From NCBI GenBank assembly GCA_947652115.1, contig OX393564.1, positions 1,586,786 through 1,650,785 of the forward strand: a DNA stretch of 64,000 bases, read 5' to 3'. Source of the DNA: Blastomussa wellsi. Taxonomy: Eukaryota > Cnidaria > Anthozoa > Scleractinia > Plerogyridae. The translations under genes were made by a program, and so were the position numbers. Shown piece after piece: positions 13,301-24,550 of this stretch. How positions within the stretch are numbered: position 1 is the first letter of the stretch; each line of letters begins with the position of its first letter. The notes under the pieces were generated by a model. The model saw only the letters and a list, made by a program, of their open reading frames with translations, made no database searches and was not told where the DNA came from.

Positions 13301-15040
13301 ATAAAAGGCTTTTCATTATTCATGAAGCCCTGAATGTGATCTGTAAGCTAAACACAGAAATCATCACACAATTCGGAATGGTAATTATCACAAAAAACAT
13401 GAACAAAAATTCACACTGAGTCCTCGAAGGCGGGAAATTCGGTCACCTGATCAAAATGAATCCTTTGAGAAGAAATTATTTCAATGGGGTATATCTTTTG
13501 CTTTTGAAAGCACTAGTTCTCTTCATTTGAGCTTGGCAACTCGGCCTAGACTAGGTCTATTGCTGGACAAAATTTGTCGTCTGTTCATGGCAGTTTCCCC
13601 CCGATTGACCGGGATGAAATTCAAATTCAAACCGAAATGGCCCGACGCAAAGTTGCATCTTCGCGACTTTCGCAGCTTTGTCGATTCTTGTAACTTCGTA
13701 ATAAAGCTAATTCGCGTACTTTAATTTTGAATAAGAAATACAAACAAGGTAAAATTATGACATTTTGGCCGCTCTGTTGCGAAAGCGAAGCTAAAATTGT
13801 CAAAACATGTTTCGCCCCGGTAACCAGGCTAGATTTTTCATCTCTGTTGTCGAGGCCTCGGTTGTAGAAACGCCGATCTCGGTAGCTTAGCTTGTCGGCC
13901 TTCTTAAAACCATTGAAACTGATTTTTAAAAAAAGAAACTAGGAGTGAGGTAGATTATCCCTTAAATTTTCTTTGAATTGAAAAGTAGCATTCACTACTC
14001 AGATATTCCAGTAATATCAAAGAAAAACGGAACGCAGGAAGAGGAGAACATTTTTTAAGAATTTAATTTCTTCCCTGAATAATTTGACTTCCCATGCTGG
14101 GAGAAAAACTCTTCCTACATTATACAAATCAATAAAGGTTGGTTTAGGTACAGTGAATTCGGAAGCTTGCTGGGAAAACGTTTATAACGCTTTCAGCTTT
14201 AAGCGAGAAATTCTCGTAGTACTATAAAAACACCAGCATGTCTCGAGTCTCGGATATTTATAATCTCCATTACTACTGAACACTGATATATTTTGTTAAA
14301 CTCAGTGAAGTATGCTAAAACCATTCTTGTACTCTTCCATGGCCCATAAGAGTAAAAAACGAAACTAAATTAATACGTTGAGACCCATTAACACCTCTAC
14401 GGTCTCTTTATCATATTCTATTAAAGTGGTGAATTGTGGGCGTCTCGTACATCAAAGCCGAAACGTGTCGGAGGAATTTGATAAAATTTTCGTAACAGCA
14501 CTATCTTATAATACCCAAAAATCTAAATAATCTTCCCATCTTTATTTAAGACCAGATGTACGTGAAATGTTTGCGCTTAATAGCAAGTATACTGAATTTT
14601 TAAGTGATGTGACCAATATTGGTTTTAAAAACATCTATGAATTATTAAGCCCGTTAAGCGACAACGCTACCTGCATCTGTAAAAACCATTTTTCGTCTTC
14701 TTTTTTTTTCACACCGTCACAAAACTTTATTCAAATTTAAGTGTAAGAGCGACGTTAAAAACCTTTAAATGTAGATGTGTGAAGTTAAAAATGTCTATCG
14801 ATGATGGAGGAAGCATGGTGTGTTGATATTCGTTAACAGCCTGACAGCTGAAAATCGTAAAAAGCGTAAAAAGTTCATAAACAATCATTTGAAATAAATT
14901 AAAATTGGTCGACCTTTAATTATTTTTTGCAACCCACGCGACTCCATCAAACACGGCTTTCTTTAAATAAGATGCGAGTAGCTTATTTGATAACTATAAA
15001 GTTAAAAGATATATTTTTGAAAGCTCTTTATTTTTAATAG
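10310..15040. other. Long intergenic stretch, no supported gene
   Basis: AT-rich sequence. It holds a short (CT)n run at about 11307-11323. I looked for exon 1 (signal peptide plus two Cys plus donor) and for exon 2 motifs (EYRR, YxNMKAY, VNDE) and found none. The open frames here (for example 11148-11363 and 13527-13724) lack any recognisable domain. Confidence 0.45.
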
Positions 15041-15085
<45 letters not shown>

Positions 15086-15208
15086 TGGTTCCTCGGAGCG
15101 ATTCGCTCCGACGAGGGGATAACGCTCGAAACGTCAGCTCTTGAATCTCTTTACGGTGGCCAATTGACATTATCAACCCAGTTGACAAAACCAAATTATA
15201 TCTTTATT
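15041..15208. mobile_element. Penelope-like element terminal fragments, inverted join
   Basis: Starts with the block GGGGGTAAGTTTCTAAAGAA, GTGGTGCTGCGTCGGTGGGA and is joined to the other terminal block (GCTCGAAACGTCAGCTCTTG, then ACGGTGGCCAATTGACATTA). The same blocks flank a GIY-YIG coding remnant at 34.4-35.2 kb, which ties them to a Penelope-like element, and recur at 50.9 and 52.5 kb. The hammerhead-like segment is 15100-15147, plus strand. Confidence 0.65.
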
Positions 15209-15916
15209 TTTAACACACGCTCATTCAACTGCTAACAAGGGAACCTAAGTCGACGAAAGTAGAAAAGAGTTTGCCTTCATTTACTTTTCAGTTAATAAAC
15301 TAGATGTATTTTCAATATCAGTAAATATTCTTGGCGGGGAATTATTTAAATCTGCATTTTACAAGCAACTATTATAATAAATAGGCTCTTTTTCGAATAA
15401 TTCAAGGCGTGGTTTGAAATAAACTGTTTTCGTATAGAGTACGCATGCAGACTAATTGAAAGAAACGGTGGAATTTTGTGTTCGATAAATCGTAATTTTG
15501 AATTATCGCACATACAATAATCACACATACTGTTTTATTCAGGTATATATACTTTTGAGTTACAAAAGCAGCTAGTGTGCCATCATTCAAAGATAGTGGC
15601 AAAAAGTTAGTTCAAAATTGTTTTACTTGTTTTAGTTTTGACAAACTATCTGGAACAGATTTAAAACGGAATCATTGTAAGCGTCTACCCAGTAGACGTC
15701 CATACTAAGCTGCCCATAGAAATTGCAGATAAAAGAAAATTGAGCAACTGTTAGCAGCGATATTGTTCTTGGAATTTCTTTATATAAAAGTGTAGGTCTT
15801 CGTTTGCAAGCGTTAACAAATGGTATTTTCCTTTGTTCAATAGGTACTTATATATCAGGCGGTAAGCACTCTTATATAGTCAAAGATAACTATTACGTTT
15901 TGTCCTGAAGGCTGAC

Positions 15917-17347
15917 ATGGCATCCACTAAGATTGTTGCTATTTACCTGGTCGTGGTAGCTGGACTCCATCTTTGTAGTGGGCAATGTTCGGAAGGTTGG
16001 GGTAGTCTTTTTGGTTGTAAGGTTTGTAACTTGCATTTCGTTCTCTAGCAAATGTTTATATTCTGATAATGAATGGTTTGCACTTTATCAGATTTTTTGG
16101 TTTTATCTGAAGTACAAGTCAGTGAATTTTATTTTTTGTCGACGGTTAAAAAGCAATTGAAAATAGTTATTTTGGAAGTAATAAACAAATGTTATTAATT
16201 CTGAATATTTGAGAGTTTTTGCGACCAGTTTTCCGATCCTCTGCTATGAAGATTGGACTTCAGGAAACGATTTAAGGGAAGCAATCCAGTCACTTTTATT
16301 TGGTTAGCTTTTCTATTTTACTGATGTAGAAATAAACTTCTCAAACTCATTTATAATCCACAAGGGATTATTAAGTAAGTACTTTTAAAATAATTTCTTG
16401 TTATAAATCAAGTTAAAACAAAGGAAATCGGAACAGTGACCGTCGTTGGAAATCTTATCTTAATTAGCATAGATTTTTACATTTTTATTTATTCGTTTTC
16501 TCCGTAGTTTCAGTTTCGTTGAGAAGATATATCAAACAAACACCAAAACACCTCGACGTTTGTCGAAAACGCTCCGCTGAGCGTCGTATTTTCAACACCC
16601 TTCTCGGTGTTTAAAGTAATGTGATGAAACACTAGTGTCTCTAATGATCAGTAAATACATCAGCTGAGATGAAACATTGTTTTGTACCGTACCAAAATTT
16701 GATTCTCATGTAAGTTACTATATATAAACTATCTAACAAATTTAATTGCGATCAGTTCATCAACACCGGTTGTCCGGTGCTAATGGACCTGGTAAAACCA
16801 CAGCTAGTGAGTCATGTTACCAACGTTTGCAAAAGTTTGTTTTCTCTGTCAGTCTCGGGTTCAAGAAGTAAGATTACCTTTTGATAATTGAATGTGGGAA
16901 GTTGGTTGAAACTGCTTTTTACATGCATTGCCGAAAATCCAGACTCCATTTTTAAGATAGGTAGAATGTTGGTATACGTTTCACAAGTGTTTCCTGGAAA
17001 AGGGGGCAACAACTTATATTTACACACGATTATGCGCAACTAACTTCACCTTATAATATATCATGACGAAGGACGGGGATTATTGAAGTCAATAACTGTG
17101 TTCTCGAAATAATAACGTCAAATGTTTCAATGAATCTCGCGATCGAAAGAGGTAAGATATTCAGTAAAAAGTAAGAATTTACTTAATTATGTTTTCACTT
17201 TAGAATGATGTGAAAAGAACTGAAAGTAGCAACTTTGGAAAAGAGGCTCGGGGCTTTTCAACTGAAGATCAACTAGAGCACAAAGCTAAGGATGAGGACG
17301 AATTTTACTTTAAGAGAACACCCACAAATTATGGAAAAAGGACATGA
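15917..17347 (+). CDS. Gene E, secreted cyclic-peptide precursor (subfamily 2)
   Basis: Exon 1 at 15917-16021 (35 codons, ends AAG before GTTTGT) and exon 2 at 17204-17347 (47 codons plus TGA), with a 1182-base intron and a CACTTTAG acceptor, phase 0. The signal peptide ends near LCSG and is followed by QCSEGWGSLFGCK. The Gln start and a nine-residue Cys-to-Cys interval with a WG core resemble genes F-H. Exon 2 differs from the rest of the family. It begins NDVKRTESSNFGKEARG and ends FYFKR-TPTNYG-KR-T, so the C-terminal segment is bracketed by KR sites and has a Gly amidation donor; this could be a second peptide. AATAAA lies at 17390-17395. Several TATA-like stretches lie upstream (15781-15790 and near 15872). 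Confidence 0.78.
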
Positions 17348-17399
17348 CAAAAGAGTTGCTCTCGTAATGTAATAACGAGACAGTCCAGTAATAAAAATC

Positions 17400-19060
17400 T
17401 GAACGATGCATTCCTGTTCAACCAGTGACGAACACTATTATGCTTTTATGTAATAGAAATGTGGGCAATTATGTTTAATTCCTTGTAAAATTAAATCACT
17501 CCTTGTAAGACCACAAGAAATATCAATAAAGATAATGAAAGAATAAGTGTATTGAGTCATTATCAGATGTGAAGTGGAAAGATAAATCGCCTATCAGCTG
17601 GATTTAACTGTTGGTGCATTCATCGGAGAGCAATAATTCTATGATCCCTTATAGCCCTTCCACCGTATACGACACTTTTGCCAAGCATACTATACTCTTT
17701 TCAAAGTTACAAAGTACATTTCTGTGACAAGTGACAAACAGAACTCGTCTTTTGATTTTTCCCGTCGATTCGATTAAAGATACCCAATGATTATATCATG
17801 GGGAATCAGATAGACTGGAACGAATATGTTTTGTTTTGCATAAGAGGAAAGCAGGGCATGCGCTTTATGGACACACTGTTTGCAGTTAAAGATAAAGCCA
17901 ACTATTGTTTAAACATATTTACATGTTTATTATATTGTTTATTGTAATATGCAAACTTCTATACTTTCTGCTCAAAAAATCTGGCCTCTACGCCTGTTTA
18001 ATGCCTGAGGCTTATGAAGCTTACTTATTATAAATTGGCTCTACGATGGCTTTAGCAAGACCGGCGAAAAGTGGCTCCCGTGCAGGTCCTCTTGGCTTAA
18101 GTTATTAGACTAAGCATAGTAGATTATACTTTGGACTTGCCCGGGGTTCTCCCTGATACTGTGCCATAGGGTAAGGTGTTCGAGCCGCTTTGGTACTCAA
18201 TTGGGTATAGATTTTGGCTGTTTTAGATTAGAATGGGGTGAATTGCGCGTGAATTGAAAATCTTGAAAGGGACTTTGATAATAACTACACTAGTAGGCAT
18301 CGTCACAGACCCTTTGAAATATGTCATCGGCTAATCAGGTCCTAATTAAAATCTTTGTGGGTGTATGGAATACAATTCTACTTCTGTGATAATCTGTTTT
18401 TCAAGATAATTAACTATACTCAACAATAACATGGTGTATCACACTCAGTCCAACTTGAAAAATATTTGCGCAATAATCACTTGTGTGTACATTTATTGAA
18501 ATTTGCTTGCATTGCCATTATTAAATTGTATGGGGGCAGAGCTTGATTTTTGTTTCATACTATCGGCAGCAGATAATTCTTTCTGTCCTTGGACAAAGGT
18601 GATATATCTCTGTCCGTTGCAATCCGTATCTCGCTCATCTTTTCATTAGCGTTTTAGAAAAAAAAAATAGTTCATAAAATTAATTATATAAAACATATTA
18701 GCGGTTCATCATTTTTGGCGAAAACATCATAATATACCACGAAAGAATCTGTACCTCGACCTTAACTAAATAGTAGTCCAATTTAATTTATGTCAGAAAA
18801 GGACTTTTTAATTAGAATTTTATACCACCCACGGTTATTAAGTATTAAGGGGCCCTTTCAGGTGACGCTAGTGTGCCGATAACATGAAGTTCTTGTTCGT
18901 GTAAATAGCTTTCCTTTCGCTCCTTGTAAACATGCACAAAAGATATAAAACAATGCAATGAGAAAGACGCATTTTTTTCTTGCGCGCTAATAAATTTGTT
19001 ATGAGAAAGTTTGGTTTCGGTCATTAATTTATAACAATATTTGCACTCAGCGTTAATGGA
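17400..19060. other. Intergenic between genes E and F
   Basis: No coding exon, RNA gene or recognisable repeat seen. The sequence is AT-rich and non-repetitive by eye. Confidence 0.4.
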
Positions 19061-19062
19061 GC

Positions 19063-19070
19063 TATAAAGG
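19063..19070 (+). promoter_or_regulatory. TATA box of gene F
   Basis: TATAAAGG 47 bases upstream of the gene F start codon, implying a very short 5' untranslated region. Confidence 0.5.
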
Positions 19071-19109
19071 TGCCATAACTCTTCTGTACTTCAAGCTTGT
19101 GATAGCAAA

Positions 19110-20220
19110 ATGGCGAGGATGAACGCACTCAAGTACCTTATGATTCTGTCGCTTACTCTGGCTGTAGTCGCCGGACGGAAAAAATGCATCTGGGGCATAG
19201 CTTTAGGCTGCGGGCCAGTTTCAAAGGTTTGTGCGATGATTGTCGCAATTATTTGAATTTTTCTTTCAACATAAAGTAGAACCATTGGTAACCGCATCGA
19301 GGTGAAATCATTTAAAACGTGACACCAGTATGGGCGAAGCGGAGCGTTTAGCTTTTAATTATTATATTTCGAATTTGATAAAAATTCCGCGACAATCTTG
19401 AAAAGGTTCATGCTACCGGCTTATTACCACGTAACTAAAGAGATTGAGAAATGGTCAACTTATTCTTTTCTATAATTATTGAGTTTATATACTTAAGAAA
19501 CGGTGTTAGGCCATTCAATCATGATATCAAAGGCCTTGTGGTCACTCAGGAAGAAAGGAAATTAAACGAGCTGATGCAATATAAACGTACGAAGCATTTT
19601 AGTTTAAATCAATGCTCTCAATTAATCGCGATCGCACGTAACTGAACACACACCATACTATAAACTGAGCAGCCGTTAAAAAAAACATTCTCGTTTGAAC
19701 ATTTCTATCCTATTTTCGGATCTTTTCAGTGTGTGTCGAATTTTCTTTGTTGCGGAAGCTTCAGAATCGAAATCACTTCGCCGGATTTGCAATGTGCAAA
19801 CTTGGCTTCAAATCGAAGGAAACCTTGAAATAATAGTTTATTTTAAGATCTAAATGAATGATAGAGGCGATAATAAACTAAGAAGAATCAAAGGTGGCTT
19901 CAAATGAGGAAGATTGAGAAGGATTTTAATTTCAGGGTAAACTTTTCAGGCTGTACAAATCCTTTCTCTTTATGGTGCTTTTATTATTATTATATTTTTT
20001 TTGAAATAAAAAGCAAAAGCTTTTAATCAATATGTCGAATTTTCGTTAGGTAAAACAAGATGATACGTTGCATAAAGAGGATTTTCCAAGATTTCCTGAA
20101 CCATTTCAGCTTCCAGAAGAACGAGGAATTCCAGACGAAAGCTTCACTACACGGAACGAGATGGAGGACTGGAAGGGAACATCGAAATACGAAAACATGA
20201 AGGCTTACTTTAGAGGATAG
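19110..20220 (+). CDS. Gene F, secreted two-cysteine peptide precursor (subfamily 2)
   Basis: Exon 1 at 19110-19226 (39 codons, ends AAG before GTTTGT) and exon 2 at 20050-20220 (56 codons plus TAG), with an 823-base intron and a TTCGTTAG acceptor, phase 0. The signal peptide ends near VVAG, then RKKCIWGIALGCGPVSK. The loop C-I-WG-x3-GC matches the WG...GC core of E, G and H but is more basic and hydrophobic than the others. Exon 2 has an acidic region, the motif PEPFQLPEERG, and ends KYENMKAYFRG. A close relative of exon 2 sits unpaired at 22599-22820 and could be an alternative last exon. AATAAA signals are at 20309-20314 and 20317-20322. A second Met at codon 4 is an alternative start. Confidence 0.77.
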
Positions 20221-22229
20221 CCTCAGTCATGAAGAAAATGCATGCGACTGAGCTTCGCAAGTCCTTCGGTACACATCTTGAGAATTAAATGTAACTCAAG
20301 AATATACAAATAAAATAATAAAGAGTGTTTAAACCTCTCAAACTAAGCTTAGCTTGTCGAGGCCCATACATCAAAACTTTGGGGATATAAATGGAAGAAG
20401 TACTTGAGTATACACTACTTCGCAATTTCATTTCAAGGTATCTCAAGTTTTCCGACATTTCCGAGTTGTATCAGATATAACTCAGAAGATATAAAACAGC
20501 GAGGGGACAATCCAGCACTGTGTTTGAAAATCCAACTCAGAATCCCACCGTTTCAAAAACAACGTTGCAGAAACTGATCCTAAAATCATTGAGATTTTTT
20601 ACTGCGTTGATATCACGAACTCCACTGTATCTAGTATCACGTGCTCAAACCGTACCAGTCTGAAAATGAACGAGAACATGATGGTTTTTCTTTCAGTTGA
20701 CTCTAGCCCAGCAGGAAACAGTTAACTGCCTTTACTGCTTTGAAAATTAACATTATGTCAATACGAATTCAAGGGTAATTGAAACGATTTACGTCAATTA
20801 CCACGCAACGGAAGACATTTATAAGAATTTTAATTTCTGCGCATTCTAAAGCCTCGAAGGTGCACATTATTTTAATTGTAGTGGGCTTAAAACATCGTCA
20901 TGGTCGGAATGCGAAGCTGGCAATATCAACTTTAATAACGTGCAAAATAACTGCTTCTCCAACACTGAAGTTTCCTTGCGTTCTTTAATAAACATCTACA
21001 TAATTCAGAAGCCGATTAAATTGTTCGTTCTACAGACGAAATCACTGATTTAGTTTCATTCAAAGTTATAAGATAGCCTAGCTAGTGCATTACATTTAAA
21101 TTCCTGATCTAAATCAACTGACTGCGTCATACAAGAAAGAAGTCAATCTAACGCCACGGTTTCTCTTTTGACATATTTAAGATTTCCGTTAACGTTTTCT
21201 GATTAATTATTTATTTTACGCACAGTTGGTATTGTTAAAACTGGTATAACCCCCCAGATAGTTTGCAAATCCATTGTTAATGATGACGATGACGGTAGAT
21301 CAACAAAATGTGTCTCAAAATTAAAAACAGCCGTTTCATTTTCGAAAATTCCTTTCATTGGATTTTATTTTGTAACGTGGCCTTTGGATCTCGGAATCAT
21401 GATCAAACATCTGGTCCTTTTTAGAACTTCCAAAACAAGAGTCAATCCAAGCAAAAACGAGTCAAGCCAAGCCTTTAACCGGTTTTACACTTTTCAAATC
21501 ACTACGTCACAGTTTCACTTTGAGATGGCAACAATTAGTTTATTATTAGCCAACGGTCAAATTTGAAATCTTAATCTTATTCTTATTTCTGGAAACTAGA
21601 GGTTTTGTTCTCATGTGCGTCAGCATCAGTTGTAGACCAAGGATAATTATTATCGGGGAAAATAGTCAAATTGCGCATTTGGGATGAACAAGAATAGTCT
21701 AAGTATCGCTGCTGAAGACCGCATTTATATTATGACAATTTGACTCTTCGTTAGTCCCTGGCAGGACATCAGACATTGTTAGGACCTCTGTGCAGCCAAA
21801 TCCTGTTGTAACATGTACTGATCCTTCAGCCGGCTTTTCAAAACCGCAATAGAATTTCACTGGGGCAAAATGCTGAAGGCTTTCACGTTGGAATTTTCCG
21901 TCAAATATTTTGCTCTCCATTCTGGAAGTTTCAAAGCTGCGTAAAGCAATTTGAAACAGTTTGAAAGTGTTCTTGGTACTTCAAACTTTTTCTGTACAGG
22001 AAGAGCGGGGGTGTAAAGTTTAATGGACGGGGGATCTGGGTTCTAGTTCTCACTTTCCACCTTCATAATTTTGCTTCCAAAGTGGTAAGTTCGTACGTAT
22101 ACGGTTGCACTAAAGTTATGCCATCGATGTATCATGGCCTCCTTTGCTTACGATGACTACCTCGAGAAAACCTCGGGGCGTTTTTCCGCGGTGTTTTCCA
22201 CGGTGTTTTTCTGTGTTTTGGTAGAAGTC

Positions 22230-22400
22230 AGACAAGGAAGGTTACTCATAGCGCCTCTCTTCACCCGTAGGTATATAAATGGGTACCGGATAATTTAATG
22301 CTGGGGGGTAACCTTGAAATGGACTAGTATCCTATCCAGGGGGGAGTAGAAACACCCCTAGTCGTTTCATGCTCAATAAGGAAACCAGCTTGATAGGCCA
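22230..22400 (+). repeat. SINE core fragment (plus strand)
   Basis: Contains GCGCCTCTCTTCACCC, GTATATAAATGGGTACCGG and GGGGGGAGTAGAAACAC, then TTTCATGCT. These match the middle and 3' parts of the full SINE at 59993-60275; the tRNA-like head is missing. It lies just upstream of the unpaired exon at 22599. Confidence 0.65.
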
Positions 22401-22598
22401 CCAGGTTCGTAACAAATCAGAAACAAATAAATAAACGACTGGGTTCGTACAAAACTTCACCCTTCCCTTTTTCGAGCTATTCTATAAAATTAATGAAATC
22501 GTGCGATCCGGTATATAGCACGAATTATCAAGGGATAAATACGAATTAAGCTTAAATGTTGGTTTATTACTTAACAGAACAGAGGTCGATCATTGCAG

Positions 22599-22820
22599 GC
22601 TAAAGAGGATCGTGATTGGCAATTATTTCCTGAAACATTTCAGCTTCCAGATGAACGAGAGGACGATGCCACTACACGAAATAAGATGAATGACGGAAAG
22701 AGCGCGTCTCCGTACAGATACGAAGATATGAAAGCCTACTTACCATTAAGCAAGGAAGAAGATACTTTGAAAAAAAATGAGCAAGTCTTTAAATTCCGAT
22801 ACATAAGGCTCTATCAATAG
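22599..22820 (+). pseudogene. Unpaired terminal exon related to exon 2 of gene F and gene H
   Basis: An open frame preceded by CATTGCAG, with phase-0 reading AKEDRDWQLFPETFQLPDER. It then has TTRNKM and YRYEDMKAYL, aligning over its length with gene F exon 2 (EPFQLPEER, TTRNEM, KYENMKAYF) and at the end with gene H (YRYEDIKAYL). The family stop after KAYL is absent and the frame runs on about 23 residues to a TAG. I find no signal-peptide exon between 20221 and 22598; a SINE fragment lies in that space. It could be a gene that lost exon 1, or an alternative terminal exon used with gene F exon 1. I cannot decide from sequence alone. Confidence 0.6.
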
Positions 22821-24109
22821 AAAATGCATTTGTTGATTATAGTAAATGAGTAGATAGTAACTGAAAAACAAAACTAACAAAGTAGAAACTGAAATATGAA
22901 AATCATATTGCTGACGGGACTGCACAATTATATTCCTCGGAATGCAAAGCTATGTACTGTTGTCAAGGTTCTTTTTCATGAAAATAATTGCTTATATAAT
23001 CGATAGGATTTCTGTATTCTCTATACTACATGGAAACTATCTCTCTTTCTTTTCAAGCCTCCTGCTGGTAAGGCCATCTCTTTTGCTTTAAATCAACAGT
23101 GCACGCATTTGCAGAACACTAACTTTGTCATTGGACACTTTTCAGATCGGAGATCGATTGCGAGTCCGACTTTCGAATTTCAAGCCCGTTCCTTTTCCAG
23201 CGCCGACACAGCTCCCGGCTGTTGACCATCCTTGTTCCTTAGATTTTTAGTTTTAGTACAGTGACCCCTTTGGTGTTTTTCTTCCTTAGTATACTATTAT
23301 TTATTTCCTGCATTTTAAAAGTAAGTTGGTTCAGGTTGGATAAATGGATATTCTTCCATCTTAGTAGTAATGCGACGCATTTATCGACGAGTGTTAATTT
23401 CTCACTGGCCTAATTATCAGTCTGCAATCGATAACCATAATATATTAAATAGACCGCAACATCACGCGGCTTTCTTCATCAGGTCGCCATTATGGCCATC
23501 GTCGTTTTTTGTGATGATGATGTGATAATCATTAGCTATCACACGAGGCGCATCATTTTAATATTCGCAACCACATGCAGTTGAAACAAAGTATTTTGAC
23601 CACGTTTCTAGAAACAACCTAATCTTTTCAACTTACATCTCATCTTACATCTTTTCACTTAGAAAATATTAACCGCAGAGTACATATGAATAATACATGA
23701 AGGAGCGCGTGTATTGTAGTGTTTTATCTGTATAGATAGCGCTGTAAACCACCTTCACAGCTGGCAACCAATTACTTTTCATCTAAAATCACAAAAGTTG
23801 ATAAACTAACTCCTCTTCAAAACCGCAGTGTAAATGAAACACAATAGCGGGATTCCGGTGCTTTCCATGTTCCTGCACTGATCCTGTGTCAGAGCCAGTC
23901 AACATAACTTCATCTCTTTGCCAAAACCTCAGTAAGTAATCTGTTAATTCCTTAAAACGAAACCTCTTAAATTTGCAATTAAAGATGCATTTGAAATAAG
24001 TTCTCAATTTCATGATATAAAGTGTAAAAAACATAAGGTGTAAAAAAATAACTCATCAGTTAGAATACAGTTAATCTCGATCCCCAACAGATATAATTAA
24101 CAAGCCCAA

Positions 24110-24340
24110 GTTTCAATGAGCGAATAGTCAACGAGGAAGAGTCAGCCGAGATGACTATCGCTCACAGAAAATGAGGGCGAGTAGTCTAATTGCTTTAGCC
24201 AGAAACTCTAATGGTTTCCATTCCAAAAGCTTTCATTTTATGTACTTTTAAGAAAATGTGGCCTTCAAAGAGCTACGCGCAATCGTTTTCTATCGGCGAA
24301 AAGAAAACAGTGGGAGAACCAATCAAATTCGCGGATTCCC
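24110..24340 (-). repeat. Dispersed repeat R1, inverted copy
   Basis: The reverse complement carries CGATAGAAAACGATTGCGCG, AAGCTTTTGGAATGGAAACC and the GACTACTCGCCCTCATTTTC end seen in the copies at 5190 and 26360. It lies 200 bases upstream of gene G. The stretch 22821-24110 otherwise shows nothing I can support. Confidence 0.55.
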
Positions 24341-24550
24341 AATAGAACATAGCTAAATAGTTGAGTAAATTAAAGTAATTAGCCAGATATTTACCTCCCG
24401 AGTGTCTATATATGTTATGATAAATTTTGCAGTGTTTTGCAAAATAGCGATTTCGTTTCATCAATTAACAATCATTTTGTGTTTATTGGTGTTAAATAAG
24501 TGTCGTAACTCAGTCTTATTCAAGCTCTCCTTGTAGAACGGTTGAAGAAA

